Made by a program: the position numbers and the translations under genes
The notes under the pieces: generated by a model
What the model was told of the DNA's origin: nothing
What the model saw: only the letters and a program-made list of their open reading frames with translations
Databases searched by the model: none
Shown: piece by piece, positions 22,295 to 32,455 of the stretch
Numbering within the stretch: the stretch's first letter is position 1
Layout of the letters: each line of letters starts with the position of its first letter
Assembly: GCF_030758755.1 (NCBI RefSeq)
Contig: NZ_CP132387.1
Location: 1,302,001 to 1,366,000 of the forward strand
Length of the DNA: 64,000 nt
Direction: 5' to 3'
Source: Bartonella apihabitans
GTDB lineage: Bacteria; Pseudomonadota; Alphaproteobacteria; Rhizobiales; Rhizobiaceae

Positions 22295-23189
22295 TCAACC
22301 TTCCTCTTTTCAATCTCTTTTTCGTCTCGCCCAATTTGGGCCGCTTCACTTTATTTAGTTCCCAATCAACCGGATTTAGCTCCGAACCAACTGGTAACGA
22401 CAGTAAACACATGCACAAAAAACCGGGCTTCACCGCTATCGTGCAGATCACCCGACTATAAGCAGAGGAGACCTTTCAAGGCCTCATGCATCCGGCATTT
22501 GCGTTTCAAAACCGTAAAACGAACCCTGTTTGAGGCGAACTCCAAAACGTGTCGTTTTGAAAATGTAGCTAACCTCACATCGGCTCCGATGGCGGTTTAT
22601 TAACGATAAACGGTTGTTGCGTCAAGTCCTATAGCCGAGAAAAACTATGAAATCGCGAAATTTACAGCGATTGAATGAACAATTGACGGTTTATCGGCAT
22701 AGAGGCAACAATATTGACCTGATTTTAACAGCCTATTCCCTTTTTGAACCCTTTTAGAGAATGGCAATCACTCTCCTATTTCGGTTTTAACGTCCATTAT
22801 CAGGTCATTCGTGGAATCAAACAGACCGAAAGCAAGAATCGGCTATAAATCATTCCGTTAAAATATGATGAACATTTCGGCATATTGTCGTGGATAAGAC
22901 GTTAAACTCAACCGAAAAAAGCCGGATGGATAACATTGTCATGCATTTTGGTCGCTACAGGCTGTGCTTATGCGAGATTTTGCGAACGCCAACTTCTTTC
23001 TAAGTGACTTACCGATAAGACAGGTTACTTTTTTCAAGCCCATATAATTAAGAGGTTGCCCATACAGTTAGCTGATTGATTGCCTCTATTAATTAAGAAT
23101 TGTGATTGAAGTTTTTCTTGTCACCAATATTCATTATTATAGAAACAAACACTTGAAGCTTCAGAAAAACATTGATTAAAGTGTTCTTC
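22295..23189. other. Intergenic region between divergent rpsL and xth
   Basis: About 890 bases without a supported gene. It holds the probable rpsL promoter (22597-22625) and a leader of roughly 290 bases. In many relatives rpoC lies immediately upstream of rpsL; no trace of rpoC coding sequence is seen here. Confidence 0.6.
22597..22625 (-). promoter_or_regulatory. Candidate promoter of the rpsL ribosomal super-cluster
   Basis: On the minus strand TTGACG (22625-22620) is followed after 17 bases by TAATAA (22602-22597). The -35 box is near consensus, the -10 box only partly. It would give a leader of about 290 bases before rpsL. Confidence 0.4.
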
Positions 23190-23966
23190 ATGAAAATAGC
23201 AACCTGGAATGTGGCCGGTGTCAGGGCCAGACATGATACTCTTATAAAGTGGCTGAAGCAGTCTCAAGTCGATGTGGTATGCCTGCAGGAAACAAAGACA
23301 ATCGATGCCAATTTTCCGCGAGCCGAAATTGAAGCGCTCGGTTACAATATCAGTACCCATGGACAGAAAGGCTTCAACGGTGTTGCGCTTCTTTCAAAGA
23401 TAAATCCTGACGAGGTAATCTGTGGTCTGCCTGGAGATGATAGCGATGAACAGGCCCGTTATATCGAAGCTGTTTATTCCACCAAAACCGGCGTTATACG
23501 TATTGTCTCGCTTTACGTACCGAACGGCAATCCGGTTGATAGCGAAAAATATCCTTATAAATTACGTTGGTATGAACGCTTCTATGATCGCGCAGTTTCC
23601 CTTCTCGCATTGGAAGAACCTCTGATTTTCGCCGGTGATTATAATGTCATCGACTCTGCTTTTGATGCCAAAAATCCTCAGGAGTGGGAAGGCGATGCAT
23701 TATATCTGCCGAAAAGCCGCGAAGCTTTGTGGAAGATAAAAAACCTCGGCTTCTATGATGCCACCCGTGCCACTTCGGATAATCCGGATTATAGTTTCTG
23801 GGATTTCAAATCCGGCGCATGGCAGAAAAATGATGGAATAAGAATTGATCATTTTTTCATTTCTCCCGAAGCTGCGGATAAACTTGAAGCGAGTTCAGTA
23901 GAACGGGCTGTTCGCGGCTGGGATAAACCGTCCGATCATGTTCCTGTGGTTATTGAATTGCGTTAG
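23190..23966 (+). CDS. xth: Exonuclease III (AP endonuclease)
   Basis: Xth cuts DNA 5' to abasic sites and degrades 3' ends. The protein has 258 residues from the ATG at 23190 (MKIATWNVAGVRAR); a TTG at 23172 adds 6 residues. The EEP-fold motifs are LQETKT (catalytic metal ligand Glu), FAGDYNVID and the final PSDHVPV with the catalytic His. It stands alone on the plus strand, divergent from rpsL. Confidence 0.95.
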   Translation: MKIATWNVAGVRARHDTLIKWLKQSQVDVVCLQETKTIDANFPRAEIEALGYNISTHGQKGFNGVALLSKINPDEVICGLPGDDSDEQARYIEAVYSTKTGVIRIVSLYVPNGNPVDSEKYPYKLRWYERFYDRAVSLLALEEPLIFAGDYNVIDSAFDAKNPQEWEGDALYLPKSREALWKIKNLGFYDATRATSDNPDYSFWDFKSGAWQKNDGIRIDHFFISPEAADKLEASSVERAVRGWDKPSDHVPVVIELR

Positions 23967-24103
23967 GTCATTTTACTTTTTTACCCGAAAAATGCGAAAA
24001 ATCCGTTTAAAAACAGAGAAATGTTATATTCATTAAAAAAATGTGCTAAACTTGCGTTTGGCAGCAATTTTCTTGCAAAAATAACCGATTAAGGAGAACA
24101 TTC

Positions 24104-25009
24104 ATGAGAAAAGCCCTGATGGCTTTTGCCGCTATGGCAATCTTGGGACTGACCGGAACAGCAATGGGCCAGCAAAAGGATACGCTTGAAAAAATTAAAG
24201 ATAGCGGCTCGATAACGTTAGGTGTGCGCGAATCGTCAGGTTTGGCGTATGCCCTCGGTAACGGCAAATATGTCGGTTTTCATACCGAGATGGCCGAACG
24301 TATTATTGACGATATTTCTAAAAAAATAGGTAAACCGATCAAGATCAATTATTTACCGATTACTTCGCAAAATCGTATTCCACTTTTGCAAAATGGAACA
24401 TATGATTTCGAATGTGGCTCGACAACTAACAATGCCGCGAGAGGTAAAGAAGCAGCTTTTGCCTATACCACCTATGTCGAAGAAGTACGCATTGCCACCA
24501 AGAAAGATTCCGGCATTAAATCGATTGCCGACCTCAATGGAAAAACAGTTGCAACGACAACCGGAACAACATCTGTACAGCTCATTCGCAAAAACAAACG
24601 TGCGCAAAATATCGATTTCAAGGAAGTAAACGGAAAAGATCATGCCGATAGTTTCCTGCTTCTGGAATCAGGACGGGCTGATGCCTTTGTAATGGACAGA
24701 TCAATTCTGGCCGGAAATATTTCAAAATCGAAAAATCCGTCCGATTATGTTATTTTGAATGACGTTCTCTCGGTTGAACCGATTGCTTGTATGTTGCGCC
24801 TTGATGACAAAAATTTGGAACAGGCAATTGATGACAGTATTGTTCGCCAAGTAAAAGACGGCTCACTGGAAACACTTTATAACAAGTGGTTCATGCAACC
24901 GGTTCCTCCATCAAACACAGTTGTCGGGTTGCCTCTTTCGGATATTACCAAAGATGCATGGGAACATCCCAACAACAAGCCAATGGAAGAATATAAAGAA
25001 AACAAATAA
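24104..25009 (+). CDS. gltI: Amino-acid ABC transporter, periplasmic binding protein (GltI/AatJ-like)
   Basis: A 301-residue periplasmic binding protein. A signal peptide of about 22 residues (MRKALMAFAAMAILGLTGTAMG) precedes DTLEKIKDSGSITLGVRESS, a typical type-3 solute-binding start. The segments YPITSQNRIPLLQNG-like (LPITSQNRIPLLQNGTYD) and TGTTSVQLIRK resemble glutamate/aspartate binders. AAGGAG lies before the ATG. It heads a four-gene importer, with a stable hairpin after it that probably favours the binding protein over the membrane parts. Acidic amino acids are the likely substrate; this is inferred from family resemblance. Confidence 0.9.
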   Translation: MRKALMAFAAMAILGLTGTAMGQQKDTLEKIKDSGSITLGVRESSGLAYALGNGKYVGFHTEMAERIIDDISKKIGKPIKINYLPITSQNRIPLLQNGTYDFECGSTTNNAARGKEAAFAYTTYVEEVRIATKKDSGIKSIADLNGKTVATTTGTTSVQLIRKNKRAQNIDFKEVNGKDHADSFLLLESGRADAFVMDRSILAGNISKSKNPSDYVILNDVLSVEPIACMLRLDDKNLEQAIDDSIVRQVKDGSLETLYNKWFMQPVPPSNTVVGLPLSDITKDAWEHPNNKPMEEYKENK

Positions 25010-25025
25010 TAAAACTGTGCGTAAA

Positions 25026-25055
25026 GGCTGCATGTATTTGAAATTGCGTGCAGCC
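25026..25055 (+). terminator. Hairpin after the binding-protein gene, probable attenuator
   Basis: GGCTGCA (25026-25032) pairs with TGCAGCC (25049-25055), followed by AATTTTATTT. It lies 16 bases after the gltI-like stop and 84 bases before the first permease gene, so it could stop part of the transcripts or protect the 3' end of the upstream message. Confidence 0.6.
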
Positions 25056-25138
25056 AATTTTATTTCGTTATCGGAACGATTGGCTCGTCCAGTTTAGGTG
25101 TGCGGGTACTCGTATAAGTTTGTCGGGAATAGTCTACA

Positions 25139-25891
25139 ATGGATTTTTCATTCCTCTGTCTGGATGATATTGATCACACCCACGTTGCCGGTTGTTTTGG
25201 TAAAGCAGGTGTGAGCCATACCTATCTTGACACTTTACTCAACGCTTTTTTGAATACGGCTCTGCTTTCAATTTCGAGTTTGATTTTAGCTATTATTGTC
25301 GGTGTCATTATCGGCACAATGAGAACGCTACCACGGACGACACTATTGAACCGGATATTGCGGGTAATTGCTCGGATTTGGGTGGAAATAACCCGCAACA
25401 TCCCGCTCCTTGTCCAGATTTTTCTCTGGTACTTCGTTGTACCGAAGATATATCCGCCGGCAATGGACTTTCCGCCGATGATATTGATCATTTGTGCATT
25501 GGGATTTTTTACCTCTGCCCGTATCGCCGAACAGGTCCGTTCCGGAATTGAAGCCATTCCGACAGGACAGCGTTACGCCGCTATGGGAATGGGATTTACA
25601 ACTTATCAGACTTATCGATATGTTATCTTGCCCCGGGCAATGCGCACAATCCTGCCGCCGCTCATATCGGAATCCATGGGGATTGTGAAAAATTCGGCCG
25701 TCGCTTTTGCCGTATCAATCCACGAACTGATGCAATTCCAGTTTCAGGCTATTGAAGAAGTCAGTCATGTTTACGAGAACTACATGGTTGTAACAGTTCT
25801 TTACGTCATTATTTCTCTGGCTATTTTTATCGTCATGTCAATCATTGAACGGATGGTCAAAATTCCGGGTTTCCAGACGGAGGGAAGATAA
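25139..25891 (+). CDS. gltJ: Amino-acid ABC transporter permease (GltJ/AatQ-like)
   Basis: A 250-residue HisM-type permease with about five membrane helices and the EAA loop EQVRSGIEAIPTGQRYAAMGMG that docks the ATPase. The N-terminus (MDFSFLCLDDIDHTHVAGC...) is poorer in family features than the rest and the ribosome site is weak (GGGA about 10 bases upstream), so the exact start is uncertain. It is followed after 2 bases by the second permease. Confidence 0.88.
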   Translation: MDFSFLCLDDIDHTHVAGCFGKAGVSHTYLDTLLNAFLNTALLSISSLILAIIVGVIIGTMRTLPRTTLLNRILRVIARIWVEITRNIPLLVQIFLWYFVVPKIYPPAMDFPPMILIICALGFFTSARIAEQVRSGIEAIPTGQRYAAMGMGFTTYQTYRYVILPRAMRTILPPLISESMGIVKNSAVAFAVSIHELMQFQFQAIEEVSHVYENYMVVTVLYVIISLAIFIVMSIIERMVKIPGFQTEGR

Positions 25892-25893
25892 TC

Positions 25894-26607
25894 ATGTCGA
25901 ACCTCGGATCTACCCTATCCTATTATCTGACATTCGACTTTTCGTGGATGGATTTTTCTTTTTTCACCTTCGATGTCTTCAAAACCTATATTTTGTCCGG
26001 ACTTGTTTTCAGTGTTGTTTTGACCGTTGTCGCTACAATATTGGGGATCATTTTCGGGACACTTCTCGCAATGATGAGGTTGTCCTCGATAAAACCGTTA
26101 TCATGGCTTGCAACCTTCTATGTCACCGCTATGCGTGCAATTCCGCTGGTTATGGTCATTTTGTGGTTTTTTGTTCTATTGCCTTTTGTCACCGGCCATT
26201 CGATCGGGGCAAACAATTCGGCCTTTATAACATTCACTGCTTTTGAAGCGGCATATTTTGCAGAAATTATGCGGGCGGGGATACGTTCAGTTCCACAGGG
26301 ACAGAAATTTGCCAGTGAAGCTCTCGGCATGACCTATTGGCAATCCATGCTTATTGTTATCTTGCCGCAGGCACTGCGCAACATGCTTCCCGTGCTTCTG
26401 ACGCAGGTTATCATCCTTTTTCAGGATACATCACTGGTTTATGCAATTAGCGGTAATGACCTTCTTAAAGGTTTCGACATTGTAGCAAACAATTTCGGTG
26501 TCAAACAGGAAGCTTATATACTGGCCGCCTTGTTCTACTTTGTGATCTGTTTTACGCTGTCGCAGGCCGTTATGTACCTGCAGAAAAAAGTCTCGATTAT
26601 TCGCTGA
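25894..26607 (+). CDS. gltK: Amino-acid ABC transporter permease (GltK/AatM-like)
   Basis: A 237-residue inner-membrane permease. The HisM-family helices and the coupling loop EIMRAGIRSVPQGQKFASEALG are present. GGGAAGA in the end of the preceding gene serves as ribosome site. It pairs with the first permease to form the channel of the acidic amino-acid importer. Confidence 0.9.
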   Translation: MSNLGSTLSYYLTFDFSWMDFSFFTFDVFKTYILSGLVFSVVLTVVATILGIIFGTLLAMMRLSSIKPLSWLATFYVTAMRAIPLVMVILWFFVLLPFVTGHSIGANNSAFITFTAFEAAYFAEIMRAGIRSVPQGQKFASEALGMTYWQSMLIVILPQALRNMLPVLLTQVIILFQDTSLVYAISGNDLLKGFDIVANNFGVKQEAYILAALFYFVICFTLSQAVMYLQKKVSIIR

Positions 26608-26619
26608 TAGGAAAGTTTC

Positions 26620-27366
26620 ATGTCCGAACACATGATTGAAGTCAAAAACGTTTCCAAATGGTATGGAAAATTCAACGTTTTGAAAAATTGCTCGACCAAT
26701 ATAAGTAAGGGCGAAGTGGTCGTTGTATGTGGGCCTTCCGGTTCAGGAAAATCGACCTTTATAAAAACCATCAATGCTCTCGAGCCTTTTCAGGAGGGAC
26801 AAATCTGGGTTGATGGTGTTCCGGTTCATTCTCCGAAGACCAACTTGCCGAAACTGAGGAGCCGTGTCGGAATGGTTTTCCAACATTTCGAGCTGTTTCC
26901 CCATTTGTCTGTGATGGAAAATTTGACCATTGCACAAATTAAAGTTCTTCATCGTTCCAAAAAAGAAGCCGTCGAGAGCGGATTAAAATATCTCAAACGT
27001 GTCGGCTTGATTGATCATAAAGACAAATATCCCGGTCAACTATCGGGTGGTCAACAACAACGCGTTGCGATAGCGCGCGCTTTGACTATGGATCCTATTG
27101 TCATGTTGTTCGACGAACCGACATCGGCTCTCGACCCCGAAATGGTGGGAGAAGTTCTTGATGTCATGGTAGGCCTTGCTCAAGATGGAATGACCATGAT
27201 CTGCGTTACCCATGAAATGGGCTTTGCTCATAAAGTTTCCGACAGAGTAATCTTCATGGATGACGGAAAAATACTGGAAGACTGCACATCGGAAGAATTT
27301 TTTGCTTCGCCGGAATTGAGAACGCCACGTGCCCGTGATTTTCTGTCAAAGATACTAAGTCATTAA
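26620..27366 (+). CDS. gltL: Amino-acid ABC transporter ATPase (GltL/AatP-like)
   Basis: A 248-residue ATPase. Walker [10 protein letters not shown] is at residues 38-46, the Q-loop in GMVFQHF, the signature LSGGQQQR at 141-148, Walker [13 protein letters not shown] at 161-172 and the switch His at 198 (CVTHEM). It closes the operon 12 bases after the second permease. No strong terminator is evident downstream. Confidence 0.95.
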   Translation: MSEHMIEVKNVSKWYGKFNVLKNCSTNISKGEVVVVCGPSGSGKSTFIKTINALEPFQEGQIWVDGVPVHSPKTNLPKLRSRVGMVFQHFELFPHLSVMENLTIAQIKVLHRSKKEAVESGLKYLKRVGLIDHKDKYPGQLSGGQQQRVAIARALTMDPIVMLFDEPTSALDPEMVGEVLDVMVGLAQDGMTMICVTHEMGFAHKVSDRVIFMDDGKILEDCTSEEFFASPELRTPRARDFLSKILSH

Positions 27367-27979
27367 TTGATAAAACCCGATAAATGATAACTCGTGCGAT
27401 TTAGATCGTGTGGCATTGGTCGGGCAAAAATCCGGCTTTGACCGGTTCTGTTCTCATGCCCTGAAGCCCGTTAGGTCTTTTGGCTCTTGAGCCACTTTGT
27501 TTTCTTAAATTAACAGAAGTGAAGCCTTATAGAGCACCACTTCTTCTCTATCAGCCTGAGAGGGGCAATTTTGTCATTGGTTCTTTTCCGGCAAATTCTA
27601 TAACCAGCATCAAACCGCTTATCCAGCGTTCCCTGCTCAAAAATCATTTTTGTGTGCAGTAACCACACCAGCACGCAACAAAACATATTCTTATATTTTT
27701 TTGAAAAGTGAAAATTTTAAAACGTCAGAAATGGATATTTCAAAGTCTTTCATGACAAAGTCAAAGACATTTTAGAGGACATTAAGTCCGGAAAACGTTC
27801 AGTCTTTTACACGTTCTGAAAAATTGCCATGTGCACAATATCCGATAAAATATATACCGTTCTTTTAACCAATATTATCCTACCGCTGACATTTTTTATT
27901 GATTGCTACAAGATTTCAAATCTTCTCGATAAGAGATGGCGGTAATATAGATTCAAATTATAACAGTAGAAAACCGGTA
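27367..27979. other. Intergenic region between convergent importer and exoR
   Basis: About 610 bases between two convergent genes. I see only short, unsupported frames. A palindrome AAGATTTcAAATCTT at 27910-27924, near the exoR end, is AT-rich and too weak to call a terminator. Confidence 0.5.
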
Positions 27980-28774
27980 TCAGAAACCGTTGTCATTTTT
28001 GATAATATCGCTCGCAAGAGAAATAGCTGTGCGGCGATCGGCCTCTCCGGATACGGCGAAAGCACGTTCTTGCAATTGTCTTATCCATGTCTGATCATGT
28101 GGAGCGGCTTTTTCATAGGCCGCAGTCATCATCGCCAGTCCCCGTACGGTCTTTCCGGCTTGAAATAACATGTTACCCAACATTGCCTGTGCTGCAGGAT
28201 TGCCTTTTCTTGCCGAAAGCTGAAACCAGCGAGCCGCCTGAACCGGATTTTTTTCGCCGCCATCGCCATTCAACAACATTTTCCCTAAACGATATTGTGC
28301 TTCGGGATTGCCAAAATTGGTAGCCGCTTGCAAATAAAGACTGCGCGCTTGAGGCATATCCTGTTTGACAGGTGAATTCGGAATGCCGGTTACAAGATAA
28401 CTTGCTATTTCTACCAGTGCATCAGAAAGATAACTTTCATCTTCCGAACCCGGATCAGCGCCTTCCTGAACGATGCGAACGTAAAACTGATAAGCCTCGT
28501 AATCATTTTCGACCACACCGTCGCCGTCGGCATACATGCGGGCAAGCTTCCAGTTAGCTCCGGGGTGTCCCCTGTCCGCCGCATATTTCAGTGCTTTGAC
28601 CGCTTGATCTTTATCGCCGTTTTTATAAGCAGAAATACCACTTTTGAAAAATTCGAACGGACTATTCGACTCGTTTTTGCTGTGATTGATATCCAAAGCA
28701 GATGCAGTAGAAAGACAGATTCCCAATGTGAGTGCTGTCACACTGGTCAACCAACCTTCTTTGCATCTTTCCAT
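27980..28774 (-). CDS. exoR: ExoR-like Sel1-repeat periplasmic regulator
   Basis: 264 residues from the ATG at 28774, chosen because AGGAAA lies upstream and a signal peptide (about residues 1-26) starts there. After a short DINHSKNES segment come Sel1-type TPR repeats (for example GHPGANWKLARMYADGDGVV, NPEAQYRLGKMLLNGDGG, GNPAAQAMLGNMLF). Order, spacing and the ending RRTAISLAS match rhizobial ExoR as I remember it. In Sinorhizobium, periplasmic ExoR binds and silences the ExoS kinase of the ExoS/ChvI system that controls exopolysaccharide, motility and host interaction; the same role here is inference, as the kinase genes are not in this window. Confidence 0.85.
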   Translation of the reverse strand: MERCKEGWLTSVTALTLGICLSTASALDINHSKNESNSPFEFFKSGISAYKNGDKDQAVKALKYAADRGHPGANWKLARMYADGDGVVENDYEAYQFYVRIVQEGADPGSEDESYLSDALVEIASYLVTGIPNSPVKQDMPQARSLYLQAATNFGNPEAQYRLGKMLLNGDGGEKNPVQAARWFQLSARKGNPAAQAMLGNMLFQAGKTVRGLAMMTAAYEKAAPHDQTWIRQLQERAFAVSGEADRRTAISLASDIIKNDNGF

Positions 28775-29112
28775 TTGAATTTTTCCTGTCTCGCCACAGA
28801 TACGCAACAAAATGACTTCGCATTGTTAAAAATGCACTTGCTTTGTGGTGGGAATGAGGCACCAACTATGGTGCTGATGCTAGCACATAAACAATCGAAA
28901 TTGTGTTGCCTGAAAGCAACATATAGAATTGAGTTTGCTATGGTTAATCCGTTATAATGCGATGTTTTTTGAAATTGCATCTGGCAAGCAGTTATGTAAA
29001 ATTAATACCGGCAGGTCTTTTTTGACGATGGGATGCACTCATTCATGAGATAGTCGCATTTTTGAGCCACTTTTATTTATCTAATCCGTATCAACCTTTT
29101 CTATGAGTTGAA
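28775..29112. other. Intergenic region, divergent exoR and lipoprotein promoters
   Basis: About 340 bases between two divergent genes. Small inverted repeats are seen (GTTGCtttcaGGCAAC at about 28909-28924), but no operator can be assigned. No coding frame stands out. Confidence 0.5.
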
Positions 29113-29361
29113 ATGATGACGAGTAAACCGAGTATCGTAGCGTTTGCGTTTTTTATGGCAGTTCTGTCGGGCTGTACCACAACGCAAAAGCCTTCTGTAA
29201 ACGAGGCAACCGACACTTCCGGAACAACCGGTTATTGGTATCTTGGGGACAATGGCGAACGCCAATGGCGGACACTAAATCCTGCCGACATTCCTGCTCC
29301 TGCTCCAGCGGTGCGTAAAAACTATGCATCATCTGTCGGCAATGGTAGCGGAAGAGGTTGA
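29113..29361 (+). CDS. Small outer-membrane-type lipoprotein of unknown function
   Basis: 82 residues. A hydrophobic leader ends in the lipobox LSGC, with the lipid-modified Cys at about residue 21. The mature part is short, with Thr/Ser-rich start, the motif GYWYLGDNGERQWRTLNPADIP interrupted by nothing, and a Pro/Ala stretch. I do not recognise a family with a known role. A strong bidirectional terminator follows. A start one codon later (second Met) is possible. Confidence 0.75.
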   Translation: MMTSKPSIVAFAFFMAVLSGCTTTQKPSVNEATDTSGTTGYWYLGDNGERQWRTLNPADIPAPAPAVRKNYASSVGNGSGRG

Positions 29362-29396
29362 ATTTGGTTTAGCAAACACGGTTTATTTTCAAGAAA

Positions 29397-29423
29397 ACCG
29401 CCCGGAAAAAATTCCCGGGCGGT
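29397..29423. terminator. Bidirectional intrinsic terminator between lipoprotein gene and valS
   Basis: ACCGCCCGG pairs with CCGGGCGGT (9 bp) around a 9-base loop. A T-run follows on the plus strand and an A-run precedes it, so it works for the lipoprotein gene and for valS, which ends at 29454 on the minus strand. Confidence 0.92.
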
Positions 29424-29453
29424 ATTTTTACTTTGACGTTATTCGAAAGAAAT

Positions 29454-32177
29454 TCATCCCAACCGTTTGATTGCAATAACCAGTTTTTCTTTGGCCGCAT
29501 TCAGTTCGTCCAAACGTTCCCGTTCGGCTTCGACAATATCCGGCTTGGCATTTGCAACAAATTTGGGGTTATTGAGCTTCTTTTCAACCTTCTCTATATC
29601 AAGGTCGATTTTCCCCATTTCCTTTGAAAGTCTTGCGCGCTCCGCTTCGAAATCGATCAATTTTCCGAGCGGCATGCAAAATGTTGCTTCGCCTAGTATA
29701 ATCTGGGCCGAAGCTTCGGGAACCTTGTTTGCAAATTCGATTGTTTCAATGCGGGCAAGCCGCTTGATTGCCGCTTCATGGCGCTCGACACGTTCTTTTG
29801 TTGTCTGTCCTGCCTCGACTATCACCAAAGGTGCCATAGCTCCCGCAGGGACATTCATTTCAGCGCGAGCCGAACGGATTCCACCGACAACATCAATAAG
29901 CCAATTGATATCCTCTGCCGCTTTCTCGTCACGGAAATTGATATCCGGCCACGATGCCAGCGCCAACATGGTATCTCTTTTATGTTTATCCGTTGCCGTC
30001 AAAGCCCATAATTCTTCTGTCATATAAGGCATAAACGGGTGGAGAATTTTATAGACTTGCTCAAGAACCCAGGCAACACAAGCTTGTGCTTCTTTTTTCT
30101 CGTTCTCATCTTCTCCCTGAAAAATCGGCTTCAACAATTCCAGATACCAGTCGCAAAGTGTATTCCAGATAAACCGGTAGACAGCCGCTGCTGCTTCATT
30201 AAACTTGTAGGTTTCAATTCCGGAGGTGACTGCTTCAATTGTTTTCGAAAGCTCTGTCAAAATCCAGCGGTTAAGCGAAAGTTTGACCGATTCCGGCCTG
30301 AATGCAGGATCATAGGCAACGCCATTCATTTCGGCAAAACGCGTGGCATTCCAGAGTTTTGTTCCAAAATTACGATATCCGGCAATGCGTGCGGGGTCGA
30401 GTTTCACATCACGCCCCTGCGCCGCCATAATAGCCAGAGTAAAGCGCAATGCATCAGCACCGTATTCATCCATCAAATCGAGAGGATCAATAACATTTCC
30501 CTTCGATTTTGACATTTTAGCGCCGTGTTTGTCACGAACCAGCGCATGCATATAAATGTTATGGAACGGCACATCATGCATGAAATGCAGCCCCATCATC
30601 ATCATACGGGCAACCCAGAAAAACAAAATATCGAAACCGGTAACGACAACGCTCGTCGGGTAATAGATTTCGAGTTCTTTTGTTTTGTCAGGCCAGCCGA
30701 GTGTCGAGAACGGCCACAAGGCAGATGAAAACCAGGTGTCGAGCACATCTTCGTCCCGCCGCAATTCAACCGCTTTGCCGTAATGCGCGTCAGCAGCCTT
30801 TTGTGCTTCCTCGGCCGATTTCTCGACAAATACCTTGCCGTCCGGCCCGTACCAGGCCGGAATTTGGTGTCCCCACCATAATTGGCGGGAAATGCACCAC
30901 GGTTCGATATTTTCCATCCAGTTGAAATAGGTTTTTTCCCAATTTTTGGGAATAATTGTGGTCTTGCCGTTCTTGACAGCATCAATGGCCGGTTTTGCAA
31001 GCTCTGCCGCATTGACATACCATTGATCGGTCAACAATGGTTCGATCGGTACGCCACCGCGGTCTCCATGGGGAACCATGTGGGTGTGGTCTTCAATGCC
31101 GGCAAGATAGCCGCCCTCTTCCATCATCTCGACAATCTTTTGCCGAGCGACAAAGCGGTCCACCTGATCGAATGTCTCGACAAGCTTGTCCAGCTCTTCG
31201 GTCTTCTCCAGATCTTTCAGAAAATCCTCGTTGTCACGCAGAAAAATTTTCGCATTTTCTGTCATGATGTTGATGATTCTCAGATTATGACGACGCCCTA
31301 CTTCAAAGTCGTTGAAGTCGTGCGCCGGTGTAATTTTAACAGCACCTGTGCCCGCCTCGGGATCGGCATAATCATCACCGACAATTTCAATTTTGCGGCC
31401 GACAAACGGCAATATCGCGTGGTGGCCGATAAGCGCCTTATATCTTTTGTCTTTCGGATTAACAGCAATACCGGTATCGCCAAGCATAGTCTCCGGCCGT
31501 GTTGTCGCCACAACAATGAAGGTGCCCGGATCATCCGGATTGAAGACTTTACCTTCCAAAGGATAACGGAAATGCCAGAGATGACCCTTTACTTCCTTCT
31601 GCTCGACCTCAAGATCGGAAATTGCGGTCAACAATTTCGGATCCCAATTGACAAGACGTTTGTCTTTATAAATCAACCCTTCTTTATAAAGGGTAACAAA
31701 AACCTCGAGCACCGCACGCGAAAGCCCTTCATCCATTGTGAAACGCTCGCGCGACCAATCGCAAGAAGCGCCCAGACGCCGCAATTGGTGTGCTATTTTG
31801 CCGCCCGATTCTTCGCGCCATTGCCAAACACGTTCGACAAATTTTTCCCGCCCCATTTCCTGTCGGGTCGGTTCTTTTCTTTGCGCGAGTTGCCGTTCGA
31901 CAACCATTTGTGTGGCAATACCGGCATGATCCATACCGGGTTGCCACAAAACATTCTTGCCCCTCATACGCTCGAAACGAACCATAATATCCTGAATGGT
32001 ATTATTGAGCGCATGTCCCATATGAAGAGAGCCGGTAACATTAGGCGGCGGAATGACGATACTGAACGCTTCCGCACCGGGCTTCGAACCAGCGCCAGCT
32101 TTGAACACGCCGTTGTCTTCCCATTGTTTTTCTATACGGGGCTCGGTCGAGCCGGCATCATATGTCTTGTCTAACAT
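29454..32177 (-). CDS. valS: Valyl-tRNA synthetase
   Basis: Class I synthetase, 907 residues from MLDKTYDAGS (32177); four upstream residues in frame are unlikely. The HIGH motif appears as HMGH (52-55), preceded by PPPNVTGSL, and the KMSKS motif is in HGAKMSKSKGNVIDP. The editing domain lies between. The C-terminal arm with a coiled coil (LSKEMGKIDLDIEKVEKKL) is intact. It lies between popZ and the terminator. Confidence 0.97.
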   Translation of the reverse strand: MLDKTYDAGSTEPRIEKQWEDNGVFKAGAGSKPGAEAFSIVIPPPNVTGSLHMGHALNNTIQDIMVRFERMRGKNVLWQPGMDHAGIATQMVVERQLAQRKEPTRQEMGREKFVERVWQWREESGGKIAHQLRRLGASCDWSRERFTMDEGLSRAVLEVFVTLYKEGLIYKDKRLVNWDPKLLTAISDLEVEQKEVKGHLWHFRYPLEGKVFNPDDPGTFIVVATTRPETMLGDTGIAVNPKDKRYKALIGHHAILPFVGRKIEIVGDDYADPEAGTGAVKITPAHDFNDFEVGRRHNLRIINIMTENAKIFLRDNEDFLKDLEKTEELDKLVETFDQVDRFVARQKIVEMMEEGGYLAGIEDHTHMVPHGDRGGVPIEPLLTDQWYVNAAELAKPAIDAVKNGKTTIIPKNWEKTYFNWMENIEPWCISRQLWWGHQIPAWYGPDGKVFVEKSAEEAQKAADAHYGKAVELRRDEDVLDTWFSSALWPFSTLGWPDKTKELEIYYPTSVVVTGFDILFFWVARMMMMGLHFMHDVPFHNIYMHALVRDKHGAKMSKSKGNVIDPLDLMDEYGADALRFTLAIMAAQGRDVKLDPARIAGYRNFGTKLWNATRFAEMNGVAYDPAFRPESVKLSLNRWILTELSKTIEAVTSGIETYKFNEAAAAVYRFIWNTLCDWYLELLKPIFQGEDENEKKEAQACVAWVLEQVYKILHPFMPYMTEELWALTATDKHKRDTMLALASWPDINFRDEKAAEDINWLIDVVGGIRSARAEMNVPAGAMAPLVIVEAGQTTKERVERHEAAIKRLARIETIEFANKVPEASAQIILGEATFCMPLGKLIDFEAERARLSKEMGKIDLDIEKVEKKLNNPKFVANAKPDIVEAERERLDELNAAKEKLVIAIKRLG

Positions 32178-32455
32178 TCTCTTTTCCAATTATTACCGGT
32201 ACGCGATTGCACTCTTTGCCCATTTCAAAAAATGGCCGAGTTTAATCTGGACAACACTATTTTACGGTTGTAGCCGACTTCGTGTCAGGATTCAAAAAAT
32301 AATGGAATAATTCTGCATAATTTGTCGAAAAAATAAAACCGCCTACCAACACAAAAACACTTTGCATTTATGAGACGGCTTTATAACCCGAATTGGCTTT
32401 CGATGACTATATCTGCCCGCAATCAAAATTGGATTAACGGAGAAATTCCCCGCCC

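Noticed and set aside
30882-32174. 430-codon plus-strand open frame
   Set aside because: It lies fully antisense to valS, which has all synthetase motifs, and its translation shows no family features.
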